Positions 47,304 through 60,285 of a stretch of 64,000 nt of DNA are shown in pieces (position 1 is the stretch's first letter; the number at the start of each line of letters is the position of its first letter). The notes under the pieces were generated by a model, which saw nothing but the letters and a program-made list of their open reading frames with translations, did not search any database and was not told where the DNA came from. The stretch comes from Atrina japonica. Its lineage: Eukaryota; Mollusca; Bivalvia; Pterioida; Pinnidae. The translations under genes were made by a program, and so were the position numbers. The stretch lies in assembly GCA_030159075.1 (NCBI GenBank), contig BROG01000025.1, positions 1,900,001-1,964,000 on the forward strand. Direction: 5' to 3'.

Positions 47304-47496
47304 ATACTCACATTCTATAAATCGATATGACATATATCTTCAAATAAAAATTGAAATACATGTATGTATTATACAAATTTAAATGACATCTAATGCCCCA
47401 TTAATATTAGTTGTTGACGCAGTGAAAAACATTTTTTTTTAATCAAAATTTTACTCATCATCTCAAAAATCAAAGATTACCGCGAATGTAAGAGTA
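47304..47496. other. No recognised feature
   Basis: AT-rich. Confidence 0.5.
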
Positions 47497-47695
47497 CATG
47501 AAATATCTAATCGAATTTCATTTTAAACGTTAAAATATAAAGTATCCAATCCGATTTCATTTTCAACGTTTAAGCATAAATTATCTAATCTAATTTCATT
47601 TTAAACGTTAAGATATGCAACATCTTATCGGCTTTTATTATAAACGCTAAGACAGACAAAATCTAATTTCCTTTCACACGTGAAAACATACAATA
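47497..47695. repeat. Imperfect tandem repeat, about 48 bp unit, four to five copies
   Basis: The words TCTAATCGAATTTCATTTT and AAACGTTAAAATATA recur with drift. Confidence 0.75.
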
Positions 47696-48725
47696 TATGA
47701 TTAAAGCAGACACATTTAGTAATTAAGCATTAAACAATTAAACTTATATTAGGCAAACAAAGAAAACAAAAACAAATAAATACACTATATATATATTTAT
47801 CAGAATAAAAACTATATTACTAACCTTTTGACTTGTACAATTTTTTCTTTATTCTCCAGAAAGTGTCCTCTTTATTCTTATGCTACAGAGCTATGGTGAT
47901 CAATAAGATTTGGACTTGAACTATAATGTGTTGGCGGTTATGTACATTATTCATCTTCATTTATCATTTGGACAGGAGAGTATTTTTCCAAACCAGCAAA
48001 ATTTGAAAACAAAAATAAAGCCAAGGTTACTTTTAATGACTGTCATCCACAATGCATGCCAACGGAGACACTGTTTATGAAGATCTTAATTATAAAATTA
48101 TGCAATTTGAAAACTAATTTTATATGCAATAATAGACTTTAGCGTTAGTTTGGTCTGGAGTGGATAAATCAAAATATTGACCACTGAAAAAAGATTAAAA
48201 GAATTTGTCATCTAATACAGAATTACATATAATAAATTCAAATTTCAAACTTCAAATAAATATAGGAAACAAAATCTTGTTTCTGCCTAGCATCACAGAC
48301 AAGACGCCATTATGTTTCTCTTATATTTCATGCAAAGGATTATTTGAAGACAAGCGAACATAAATTGTCAGTGTGTCAGTCAAAAAGACAAAATGTGAAC
48401 ACTACACGAGAATAGGTTTCGTGTGGAAACTAATGACAATGTCCACATTATTCCATTCAAATTCAAGATAAGAAGTCATAGATTACCACAGCTGGAAGTA
48501 GACTAAAACACGCATAAGTGATTATATTACGTCTATTTACAATTTCAAAGAAATACACGTTTGCTTGACAGAAATAAACCAACAATACTGGCACCATGAA
48601 TAAGAAAGAAACAATTGATTATATAATGGATGTCTTGTAGATGATCTAGGTTTAGAACACAGTCAGCATTAGTTTCTAATTACCTACAAGAGTCCATTGA
48701 CATAACAATATTGGCAATGTCATTG

Positions 48726-48729
<4 letters not shown>
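47696..48729. other. No recognised feature
   Basis: AT-rich. No ORF over 60 codons with a recognisable domain. Confidence 0.5.

Positions 48730-48812
<83 letters not shown>
48730..48812. repeat. (TA)n microsatellite
   Basis: TA run with one GT interruption, ending at a MITE. Confidence 0.95.
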
Positions 48813-49239
<427 letters not shown>

Positions 49240-49256
49240 TGTGTGTGTCTGTGTGT

Positions 49257-50814
49257 GTGATCCTCATCTAAGGACCAAGTCACTTTGTTAGTACACCTCA
49301 CATTTAAGACCGTAAATATTAAGTCTCTTAGAAATTTCCTTATAATCATTTAACAAGAAGATCCTTTCTGATAAGTCCCCTTGATAATCAGTTTCATCAA
49401 AACAATGTCTTGATGCATGAACTGTCTCAATTTTATCAAACATTATTTTTCTAAAGATAGAAAGAAATTGGAATACTTTTGTTATCCTTGCTTTCATTCT
49501 TGTTACAGTTCCAATTATCCGTTAATATTTCTAAGCCTAGATACATATGTATTAAAAATTATTCTGTATTGAAAAAAATATATATAGATATATTGTTATC
49601 ATTAGATGTTGTATCTCCTTTCAGATGACATACTTATTTAGAATAGGTCATTGCTTTCACTTGGTGTAATTATCTGGATTTGATGCACTTTTATCATTGC
49701 TACCTGTTAACTTACATTACTCTAGATGCTCTTCTCCGGTTCTCGGGAAGAGCATATCACATATTATCACGAAACTCTAACCACAACACTAATGTGCCGA
49801 AATTATAAACTGACTGGCGTCATAATCGCGCGCACGTAAAAAATATTCTAAAAAATAAATATTCGTCAAATAAGTGTAACTTTATACTGTACAAGGAAAT
49901 CGAAATACGGAAATATTGGGGGAAAAACGCAGTATCTTGAAAACAAATCTTAGTTATTTATTGATTGATTAATTAGAAAATTCCTGTCGGTTTCATATCA
50001 TCAATCAAAATATTATTTGAATAACTACTCGGATGGTCCAATTGTTATGAAAATACAAGTGATAGATCTGCAGTGTTATACATTACAGTTTTTAATTTGA
50101 ATTTATCGTAGACAGGATATATTTTCCATGGCACTTGATTTTACCAACATTCGTGTTCGTTCGATGTTCCCCATGTTTATATATTGCCCCATATGACTTC
50201 CTAACAAGTAACAATTTGGCATCTCTGCTTTTTGTGATCGTGCATTTTTTTTTATTGTTTTACATAAGTACGAAGAGTGAACAACCATGTGCTTCACGTT
50301 GAAATTTCAAAATAGTATGGTTTCCATAGAGTAAATTATTGATATACTCGTTGTGTGGATTTCGTGTTTAGTGGTTTCGTTATTAATTGTTCTTGCACAT
50401 GATTTTCGTCCCGTCTGCAGGAAATATTAAAATCGCCAATATTGAAGTAAATGATATCACCATGACGAATTGCAATTAAATTAGAAATTGATCGATTGAT
50501 TTCTCTATCAAAAGCATTAAAAGACAGACATGAACATATAAGCTTTTTGCCAATTTTCACTTCGTTGCATTTGATCGTATACTCAATTTAACTTCGTTCT
50601 ATGCATATCTATTTTACACAAAACTACTGGAGAGATGATAAAAGACTATGAAGTTAATATGCAACCTTATCAAATACATGTTTCCTCATGATATCAACGA
50701 ATAAAATCTCTTTTAATATTGGAGTGATGAATTTATGTGTTTAGGTGAAGAAGAAAAAGCAAATTTTTGGTATTAGTTCTATATTTGTACTGTGTGTTTA
50801 AATGATGTTTTGGG
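49257..50814. other. No recognised feature
   Basis: AT-rich. ORFs on the minus strand at 50103-50297 and 50336-50560 show no recognised domain. Confidence 0.45.
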
Positions 50815-50879
50815 CTACATGTTGGCGGCCGGTTTTAATTGTGGAGGAGATAAGCCAGTTACAATCAAAATATATGTAT

Positions 50880-50995
50880 ATTTATAGCTTACAGTCTTTG
50901 TTTGACCTAATATGGAATATACACCGTCAGTAAATTTCATATGCGATTAGAGTGACGGTGTAAATTTTATATCTGTACAACTGCCCTTTTTGGAA
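50880..50995. repeat. Dispersed repeat, partner of 52290-52400
   Basis: ACAGTCTTTGTTTGACCTAA, ATACACCGTCAGTAAATT and TGCCCTTTTT-GGA recur at 52297-52400 with small changes. Confidence 0.7.
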
Positions 50996-51082
50996 GGTTT
51001 TCTAACATTTAAAATGATGTATCGCAAATATTAAACAATAATTATTTAGATCTAAAAGTATTTTAAAGAACCATTGACGTAA

Positions 51083-51470
51083 CGGCGGTCCTGTGACTTG
51101 AAAAATTATACAGATATCCGCATAAACAAAGATGCCGTTATAGTAAGTGATTGTTTCTTGACGTCATTTTCGGGGAATCTGTATCATTTTGCAACTCAAA
51201 GTTACAGGACCACAGTTATCATGAAAGGGTCTATAGGGCTTACTAACCCGAATAATCCAGTCCTTATATTTCGCTCACTTTCACCCTTTAGCAGTAACTG
51301 TGGTCCTGTGACTTTGCCAGTCTTCCGATTGGCAAAATGATAGGGATACCCGCAAAACATAGACGTCGTCATAGTAACTGATTGTTTCTTGATGTCATTT
51401 TCCGGAAATCTGTATCATTTTACCAACCGGAAGACAGGCAAAGTCACAGGACCGCAGTCACTGCTAAAGT
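51083..51470. mobile_element. Compound foldback/tandem element
   Basis: The block (C/T)GGTCCTGTGACTT appears directly at about 51088 and 51301, and its complement AAAGT(T/C)ACAGGACC at about 51200 and 51439. TTGTTTCTTGACGTCATTTT and GAATCTGTATCATTTT are each present twice. This suggests two foldback units side by side, period near 212 bp. Confidence 0.7.
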
Positions 51471-51641
51471 GTCTATTGGTAAAAGAAAGTTTTGATTTAT
51501 CATAACCCATTGGTAAAATTACAGCTGTACGCCTATTGTTCATTTGCAGTACACCTTTGTTTTTTTTCGAACATTCATTTATCCTCGATAGTTTTGAAAT
51601 TTGAAACGGAAATCAAAACTGCGTAAAATCATATATTGAAA

Positions 51642-51642
<1 letters not shown>

Positions 51643-51716
<74 letters not shown>
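51643..51716. repeat. (TA)n microsatellite
   Basis: Uninterrupted TA run. Confidence 0.97.
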
Positions 51717-51717
<1 letters not shown>

Positions 51718-52205
51718 GAAAAACAGCGACTTTGAACGAATATCCCTGCATGCGTATTCTAACATTTTAAAACCCCTACTCTCTTGTAAGGCTGTTCACG
51801 GCTAAACATTGTACCGTTGTTCAAGGAATAGCCCACGCCGTGTATTCGATTTATAGATACGGAATGAACAAGTATTTATGGTGTTTAAACCTACCTGTGG
51901 AATATTTTTACACTTTTTAAATCGAGTAAATCAAAGGATTCATCCACAATCTTCAAAATTGTTCACTATGAGACCCAATGTGATGTCACAGAATGTGTTT
52001 AGCTGGGCGTTTATGTTAGATATTGGGTTTTGCCTGAAGCGGAAAACAACCAAAGTATTCCGAATAAAAGAACTTCCTTCTTGCGTTCCAAATGGGGTCC
52101 GTTAAAGGGTTACAGGGTGTGATAAAGGGAGAGCTGATACAGGGTGTGTGATAAAGGGCATGTGTTGGCTCCTGTATCAGAGATGACAAGAGCCTGTATT
52201 TATTA
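51717..52205. other. No recognised gene
   Basis: A short duplication GGGTGTGATAAAGGG lies near 52115-52160. An ORF at 51878-52105 has no known domain. Confidence 0.4.
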
Positions 52206-52660
52206 CCAAATATATGATAAATGGAATATATACCGTCTTCACGAGCCAATGAGTATCTCAGATTATAACAGGAGTACAGATATTATAACTTACACAGTCT
52301 TTGCTTGACCTAATATTTGAAATACACCGTCAGTAAATTCCATATAAGGTCAAACAAAGACTGTGTAAGATTTAAATCTCTACGATTGCCCTTTTTGTAG
52401 CTTCTGTAACATTTTTAATAATGTATCATAAATATATACAAAAATGTATAAAAGTATTTTATAGGGTCTTCTCATTTTATTTCTCTTCTTTCTCTTGAAT
52501 GAATCGATATTAATGACGTCATTAATCTGTGACGCATTATATTTGTATTGTGATGTAGTTAAAACATATGTACCTTGAAGCATTATATGGAATAAATACC
52601 ATCGTCACAGTCAATGAATATCTCAGATAATAGCAGGAGTACATATATAGGAAAATTTGA
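52206..52660. repeat. Direct and inverted repeat cluster
   Basis: Blocks TATGGAATA-ATACC-TC, AATGA(G/A)TATCTCAGAT and CAGGAGTACA occur at about 52220-52280 and again at 52585-52640. Between them, CACAGTCTTTGCTTGACCTAA and TTAGGTCAAACAAAGACTGTG-like arms (52297-52367) form a hairpin. Confidence 0.65.
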
Positions 52661-52894
52661 TTTGTGTAGAAGGATACAATATATTACCTATCCACCTGAT
52701 ATTAGTTTTGACATCACCCGTGAGGAGCCCCTTGTGGGTGACATCATTTTTAGCAGGCGAGAGATGTGAACAATCATGGCAGATAGGTTTGCTTTGCGCA
52801 TCGATAAAGAAATAACTAACGTAAGTTAAAATGGAGCTGCATTCAAAACTACTTTAAGAAGTAACAAAAAAGCAGGTCATCCGTGGGATAATTT

Positions 52895-53026
52895 CGTTAT
52901 ATAGTGTTTTGCAGGGGTTATACGGAAATATATTGGGTACTTGAGAAAAGTTGCCTCTCCCAATACTTTTTTCATGGACTCAATATATTTCCGTATCGAT
53001 CAACTCTGTAAAACACCATATAACTT
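52895..53026. mobile_element. Foldback (MITE-like) element
   Basis: Arm GTTATATAGTGTTTTGCAG...TACGGAAATATATTG pairs with CAATATATTTCCGTA...CTGTAAAACACCATATAAC. Total about 132 bp, no ORF. Confidence 0.75.
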
Positions 53027-53729
53027 ATAATGTAGGTTTGCTATGCAGAAGGGTCTTCTAAATGGCATTGGCATTAAAAGAAGGTGCTTGTAGTCGTAAT
53101 GATTTCGCCATACGTTAATCCCATAAACGCTTTGCTTGTCTGATATTATAAAATAAATACGTAGTTTTTTGGTTTTGTTAGGTATATTGTCATTTTTTTT
53201 CTTTTTCAATAACAAACCGCATACCGATGTTCCATTACATGTATACTGTAGTTACCGATGATAAATATATTATCACTTCAATTACAACCCAAAGAACGCA
53301 AATGAATTTCTTACACAGATCGAAAAAGAAACCTAATAAACAATCATTAGCTCTATTTTCAGTTTAATAGGTAAGTCAAATGCTTGAAAGATCTAGTTAC
53401 AAATATGTCTTTCTGTAAATACCGCATTAAGCGACATTTAAATAATTCGCTTTAGAACATAATTTCAAGTTTACGTCATGGTGATTTGCTTTTCAGGATT
53501 TTAGTTTCATTCAACTAAAAGAAAATGTCAAAGCTGAAAAGAGTAGCTGATTGTTAGAATAATAACACAGTTACGGATTTGCAAAAATACACACCAAAAT
53601 AAATTTTCAAAACGATCGTCTCTGTCAGTAATATTTCTAAAGGAATGAATAGTTCTCAAAGATAAAAAAAAAAGATTTTGAGATGAAACCAAAAAGCAAG
53701 TTAAGGAATATCTAAACCAGTGACTGAAT
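53027..53729. other. No recognised gene
   Basis: AT-rich. CAAAACGATCGTCTCTGTCAG at 53609-53629 looks like a minus-strand half-hammerhead scrap (complement TGACAGAGACGATCGTTTTG). Confidence 0.4.
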
Positions 53730-53965
53730 AAAATGAATATTCTGTAGTATCAGGACAGTGACTGAATAAACAGAACATTCTGTGGTATTAAGAGAGTAAC
53801 TGAATAAACAGAACATTCTGTTGTATTAGGACAGTGACTGAATAAACAGAACATTCTGTGGTATTAGGACAGTGACTGAATAAACAGAACATTCTGTACG
53901 TAGTCTCAAGACAGTAACTGAATAAACAGTATATTTTGTAGTATCAGGACAGTGGCTGAAGAACA
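53730..53965. repeat. Minisatellite, about 38 bp unit, five to six copies
   Basis: The unit contains TATTAGGACAGTGACTGAAT and AAACAGAACATTCTGTGG. Copies differ at a few positions. Confidence 0.9.
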
Positions 53966-54264
53966 TTCAGTAAAAAAACAAATATTATTTAAACTGTATT
54001 TACAATAGTACAATAGTAAAGATATGTGTCAATTCATTTTATAAAAACATTCGTGGTTTGCCAAATGTTGTAGAAAATATAACGAATGATTTGTTTTTGT
54101 TAACACTGATACGTGTATAACTTGTATAACTGCATCCATCGACGTCTGAGCGTATGACCGTCATTATAAACACTGTTTGAATACACAAAACATATCCATC
54201 TTTGATATGCCCAACTAAACGGTCATCTAAGAAGAAAAGACACAGACGTGAAGGATATATACAT

Positions 54265-54450
54265 CTATTCTAAATTCGAGCTCAACTTATTAAATCTAAG
54301 TGACAGAGAAACGAACCTTTGAGCCTTTGTGTTGGCCTTTTTTGGTAAAAATATGCATATGTTTATAATATTTACATCACTGGGTCGTTGTCACTGTTGG
54401 GGGAGACCGCATGAATCCCGAAGGTTATACATAAACACATTACCAGGTAT
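54265..54450 (+). repeat. Ribozyme-repeat family fragment R3, copy 2
   Basis: Diverged partner of 26230-26470. It shares ATTCGAGCTCAACT, CACTGGGTCGTTG, GGGGAGACC and GTTATACATAAACA. It contains the hammerhead remnant at 54280-54325. Confidence 0.6.
54280..54325 (+). ncRNA. Degenerate hammerhead remnant
   Basis: GCTCAA, CTTATTA, AATCTAAGTGACA, GAGAAACGAACC, TTTGAGC. Core G5 and G8 and the cleavage triplet are altered, but order and helix I are recognisable. Confidence 0.55.
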
Positions 54451-54739
54451 TTCGGAACAAGTTGTCTATTTCAAACCATAGTCTGTAGAGCTTTTTTTCT
54501 AAAATCATATATAGATTTTCTTTACATTTAAAATATTTTCTCAAACTGTGTATATAATCACTATACTTAGTTAAATTGGTCACGCCCCCAGACCCCTGTT
54601 TCCAGAATAACAGATTTTGCAATTTCAATGAAAAGGTTTTATGGTCTTTTTAACAACGTATAAAGCTTTACAATACATAAAAAAAGAAGATTTTCTAAGA
54701 TACAGTATCGTATCTTTTTATGACCATATTGACCACATC

Positions 54740-55075
54740 ATATTACAGAGGTAAACTACTCACTGACAAATTATTGACACAGTGATATCGAAAACCGCGT
54801 TTGATATCAACATTTGGCAAATTTACAATCGGTATAAGTCTTGTTTGCAATCGCTCTGTTTCACTGAATAAAACGAGGATTCGTTCCTCACTTATTTCAT
54901 TTGGATTTGACTATGGACTCACGGCGGGTGTGACCGCTCACCAGGGATGCTTACTCCTCCATGGCACCTGATCCCGACTCTTGATTGTCCAATCTTTACC
55001 AGATTTGTAAATACATGTATATCTTGGACATGGTAAAGATTAATACTTTGGTATCTGAGATTTTTATATTCATAC
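54740..55075 (+). mobile_element. Naiad PLE 3' tail
   Basis: ACAGAGGTAAACTACTCACTG to ACTTTGGTATCTGAGATTTT, with several deletions relative to 9210-9597 but the same 3' end followed by TATATTCAT. Confidence 0.88.
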
Positions 55076-55769
55076 CTTAAACTCCTGTTCCAAGGTCAAT
55101 ATATGTCATAATTTCATTAAAAGGCATCATGGTTTTTTTTTCTAAAAATGCGGGTAGTTTTCCCTATGACAACGTGTATGACAACCAATATGTGGTTCAA
55201 TTGGCCCAGCCTGAGACCCTGGACCCCTCCTCCCTGGATAATTAATTTTGGTTTTATACTCTTTTTAAAATTTATTAAGTTTTCCTTTACAACTGATTTA
55301 AGTATAGAAGAATATTTTCCATGATAAAATAGAATATCTATATGGCCCTATTGGCCCCAACGTCATACCCTTAACCATGAAACCTTGCTTGCTCCATATC
55401 ATACATCTAACAATTTTTGTAGTGGGTCTTATCCTCTTTCTAGCCATAAAAAAAGAAGAAAATATTTAAAGGTTAGACTTTTTGGTGCAGTTTTGGAACC
55501 GCCCAAAAGGGTCCAGTGGGTTGGGTAGTAGGATACCAGGATGACGAAATTCATTATTGACATTCCTCATACCCTAATGAAGCGTTTCGATATAAAAAAT
55601 TGAAAATGATTGGTATGGCAGATTTTGAGAAATTAAAATCGGTCAATTGTTTCCGGATGCCGCACGACAGACGAATACCAATGACATAAGAATAACCCGA
55701 GTGACTTAGGTGACATAAACATTGTATTGATATACAAATTCATATTTTCCAAAATATCAATCATTTATT
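55076..55769. other. No recognised feature
   Basis: Mixed-composition intergenic-like sequence without recognised motifs. Confidence 0.4.
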
Positions 55770-56103
55770 ATTCAGAGAACAAGATGTTTGCAATTATGTA
55801 TGCAAATAAACACTTGGTCATATGAGTCTTGCTTGAGTACTTTGAGTTCAAAAAGAGAAGAATACAGAAAGGTTAACAACGGCCTTTCCGGAAAGACGAT
55901 TATTAGCCAACAAAACAAGAGATTTTTCAAAATATTATTCATTTATTACTATGTAAATAAAATGTTTTCAATTACGTATTGTAAATAAACTATTGGTCAG
56001 ATGAGTCTTGCGTAAGTACTTTGAGTTGAAAAAAGAGAAGAGTGCAGAAAGGTTAACAACGACCTCGCGGAAACAGACGATGGTAATTAGCGAACACAAC
56101 ATT
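55770..56103. repeat. Tandem duplication, about 180 bp unit
   Basis: TGTATGCAAATAAACACTTGG, TGAGTCTTGCTTGAGTACTT, AAAGAGAAGAATACAGAAAGG and TTAACAACGGCC recur about 180 bp later with scattered changes. Confidence 0.85.
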
Positions 56104-56754
56104 CTAGGAGATCAATTAGGATATTCTGTAGGAAAATATTAGTTAAAAAAGACTGGTTATCCATGTAAATATAATTTGAAACGACATTGACACGTGCAAA
56201 TTATGTTTATACCCCCCTTGTGTAATATCCTTGGAAGTAATGTCCTCGTAATCTTTTTAATATGAGTAACAACGCCAGTGTAATTATACCTTAATTCTCC
56301 AGTATTCATTGTGGCTCTCAGTTGTCGACAAGTGCAAATGTAGCCCAGCAGAATCTCTTAAAGCTCACTTTGCTTAGCTGGACAACTTGCATTAAATCCA
56401 CTTTTGTGTCAGCGAACCTTTTCTTCATTTCTCCTGTGTCTTAACGCGCAACACGTCCTAACACTGATTATATAGTAATGGACATTTCAGAAGTTTCATC
56501 GTCACTAGGGAATGATTACCGTGGACTTCTTTATTTGACACATCTCTCGGGAATCAATCCCTTTCATTAGACATGGACTAGCTGACCTTTATCCTATACA
56601 GAGACGTTATATTTGAAGGAAACCTATGGCTTATTTTTCATTTATTCATATAGTTTGATATTTAATGTACATACATGATGATTGTATATACGGCATTGAT
56701 CATTTAAAGAACAACAGCGTTGTTGCAAAATCTGTATAATTACGATATAAAAAT
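56104..56754. other. No recognised feature
   Basis: No motif recognised. Confidence 0.45.
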
Positions 56755-56905
56755 AACCAATGTATTTATTTTTAGAATGTCCAGGAGACGAGCAAACAAT
56801 TCTGGTGAACATTGGACAAACACGGACCTGTAGAGGAAATCAAGGTTGGGATCGGGTGCCATGGAGTAGAAAGCATCCCTTGTTGACCGGTCCACAGTCA
56901 AAATC
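56755..56905 (-). mobile_element. Naiad PLE 3' tail, minus strand, diverged
   Basis: GAACATTGGACAAACACGGACC, GGTTGGGATCGGGTGCCATGG, AGCATCCCTTGTTGACCGGT and CACAGTCAAA are the complements of the element tail in the right order. Confidence 0.8.
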
Positions 56906-57348
56906 TAATGAAATAAGTGATAAATAAATCCGCCACATACCATTTGTAGCATCTAATATTCATTTTCTTTTTCTTTTCTTTTTTCGTGCTCAAAGTCATC
57001 ATTATATCGTAAGTGGAACGAGAGTCTTGGAATTTGGTTACTATTGAGTTACTATCTGAGTGGCTAAACATGACAATTTTAAGAATAATTATTCTCATAT
57101 CTCTAATAAATATGATTCATACTACAGGATTCAAATCGAACAAGTTATAGATATAATTGTATACATAATTAAAATATTTAAAAAAAAGCCAAATCCGTGC
57201 TGAATTAACATTAACCCTTAGTGATTGCTAATTGAAAAAGACGAAATAACACTGAATATCAGATGAAGTGACCGGGTCAAGTGATAACAGTTGTACGACA
57301 AATAAGAAAACCATTGTAATAATGTATAAAGGTATTGCGTTGCGTTGC
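56906..57348. other. No recognised feature
   Basis: AT-rich. Confidence 0.45.
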
Positions 57349-58374
<1,026 letters not shown>

Positions 58375-58715
58375 TTTAGGTTATTGAATGCAAATGTTTA
58401 AACATTTACACCCGAGTCCTTGGCGCAGCAAACGCGCCAAGAACGAGGGTGTGAATATTTCAACATATACAGTCAATAACATTTTTATTATATTTTCTTA
58501 TCAACGATACAATGGTCACAATTAAAAATATTTTAATTATTTCAAAACAAATCAATTAAATATTTGCATAAAGTGTCATCTTTATAGTAGGTATGAATAT
58601 AACATAAAAGTAATCCCGGAACCTCAAAACCCGTCCCGGGTGTATAAATGTAAGATATTACTACTTTTCTTGTTCTTGTTATTAAGTAAATGGAAAACGA
58701 AAGTAGTATATTTAT
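58375..58715 (+). repeat. Dispersed repeat R2, copy 2
   Basis: Partner of 10250-10600. The hairpin here is CTTGGCGC-loop-GCGCCAAG (about 58421-58442), different in sequence from copy 1 but in the same place. Confidence 0.7.
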
Positions 58716-58834
58716 TACACCAGATCATTGACGGTCAAGAGATTAAGTAGACAGTTTACAAATACGGTGAACTGTTTGAAAAGCAATTTGAAATCAACTA
58801 TGCCCATTATTACGAAGATTTATTTCTTACTTGT

Positions 58835-58960
58835 TTTCAGTTGAATTGAGATTTTGACTTTTGACTCTCGACCGACAGGAGGTACACTTACTCCTCTACA
58901 GCCCCTGGGTTTTCGGAGGTCTGTGTTTGTCCAATGTTCACGGCTTCTGGTCTAATTTTT
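58835..58960 (+). mobile_element. Very diverged PLE 3' tail
   Basis: TTTTGACTCTCGACCGACAG, ACACTTACTCCTCTACAGCCC, GGAGGTCTGTGTTTGTCCA echo the tail order. No clear 3' end. Confidence 0.5.
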
Positions 58961-60000
58961 ATCTAGTCAGTAGTGAAAAAAATATGTTTCGTTCGACCAT
59001 TAATATTATCATATATTCCACTGTTGCGATCCTCTTTTCTAAAGTCAAACATGCGGACAGTGGACAGTTGATTCATAATTATATTTTGCATTGAATAAAT
59101 ATTTTGGTTTTTTTTTTGTTCTAATGATGATTGGCGAAACAGTAAACGCATTAATGTTGACCACAAAAGGCATACAGCTCGGTGTTTTTCTTCGTGTGTT
59201 TTAATATATCATCTTTATTGATGTAAAACCACAAACACACCATTATCCAAACATAGAAGTAGTTTTGAATTATTTATATGTCCCAGTGAAAATTAAGTTC
59301 AATTTCAAAAGCTAATGTTATAATGCAATACAATATTTTTACCGAGTTTGATGGTTCCTCAGAGCAGATAATCATAAAATATTTATACGTAACGACCGGG
59401 GTATAGATTCCAAAGTATTATTCATTAGGACATCTGGAAGACATAATCATACAATGCATCAATATATCGAACATTTTTCGACGAACCTCCAAAAAATTCA
59501 GAACTTTGATCGAGTACAACAGAGGAGTGAAAAACCCCTGCCGACCGGTCGTTTGACCCGCTATGAGCTCGAGTTCACAGTCAATTCAACGCCAGAACTA
59601 AGTAGCATTAAATCAGGGTTGCAGGAAACACATATCTTTGACTTTGTCATATCTTTTATCTTTTTTCATAGCTTCTCTGTAATATATCGTGTTCACATAA
59701 GATTGAAAATTGTCATTATTGTGTGGAAAATATCGTCGATATATCTAATTGTTATACCTTTACGTTTTATTCTCTATACTCTGCTATAATGAAACAAGTC
59801 CAAAATTCCGGATGTTTGCCTCACCCTCACAAAAATGTTGACCAGCCATCAACGGAATGTTGACTGACTTTGAATGAGATTTTCCCCGCTTACGTCACAG
59901 ATCATTACTATTCGGTATATATCCCGGTCATTTCTTCCATTAAGCATTTGTGATATCCCTATGGATGATTCGTTTCATACATATCAACGATAGATTTGTT
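58961..60000. other. No recognised gene; one orphan ORF
   Basis: The ORF at 59454-59789 (+, 111 aa) starts MHQYIEHFSTNLQKIQNFD and ends in a hydrophobic region (FDFVISFIFFHSFSVIYRVH onward). I recognise no family. In AT-rich DNA this length can arise by chance. Confidence 0.35.
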
Positions 60001-60285
60001 TGTATGTTTGTTTATTGTTGTTTAACGTCCCACTCAAGAATATTTTACTCATATGGAGACGTCACCAAAGGCCGGTGAAGGGCTTCAAATTTTGGCCTAT
60101 GCTCAGCACTTACGGCCATTGAGCAATGAGGGTTCTTTAACGTGCCAACACCTACTGTGACACGGGACCTCCAGTTTTTACTGTCTCATCCGAAAGACAG
60201 GAAACCAACCTGTCGCCGGCGGGACTCGGACTCACGACCTAACGATCCAGAGTCGAGCGCGCTACCGACTGAGTCAACGATAGAG
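60001..60285 (-). mobile_element. SINE family B, full length
   Basis: The minus-strand head TGACTCAGTCGGTAGCGCGC (box A-like) and GAGTCCGAGTCCCGCCGGC (box B-like) are at about 60215-60280. The body runs to TTAAACAACAATAAACAAAC at 60013 and then an (ACAA)-type tail. This is the most complete copy of this family here. Confidence 0.88.
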
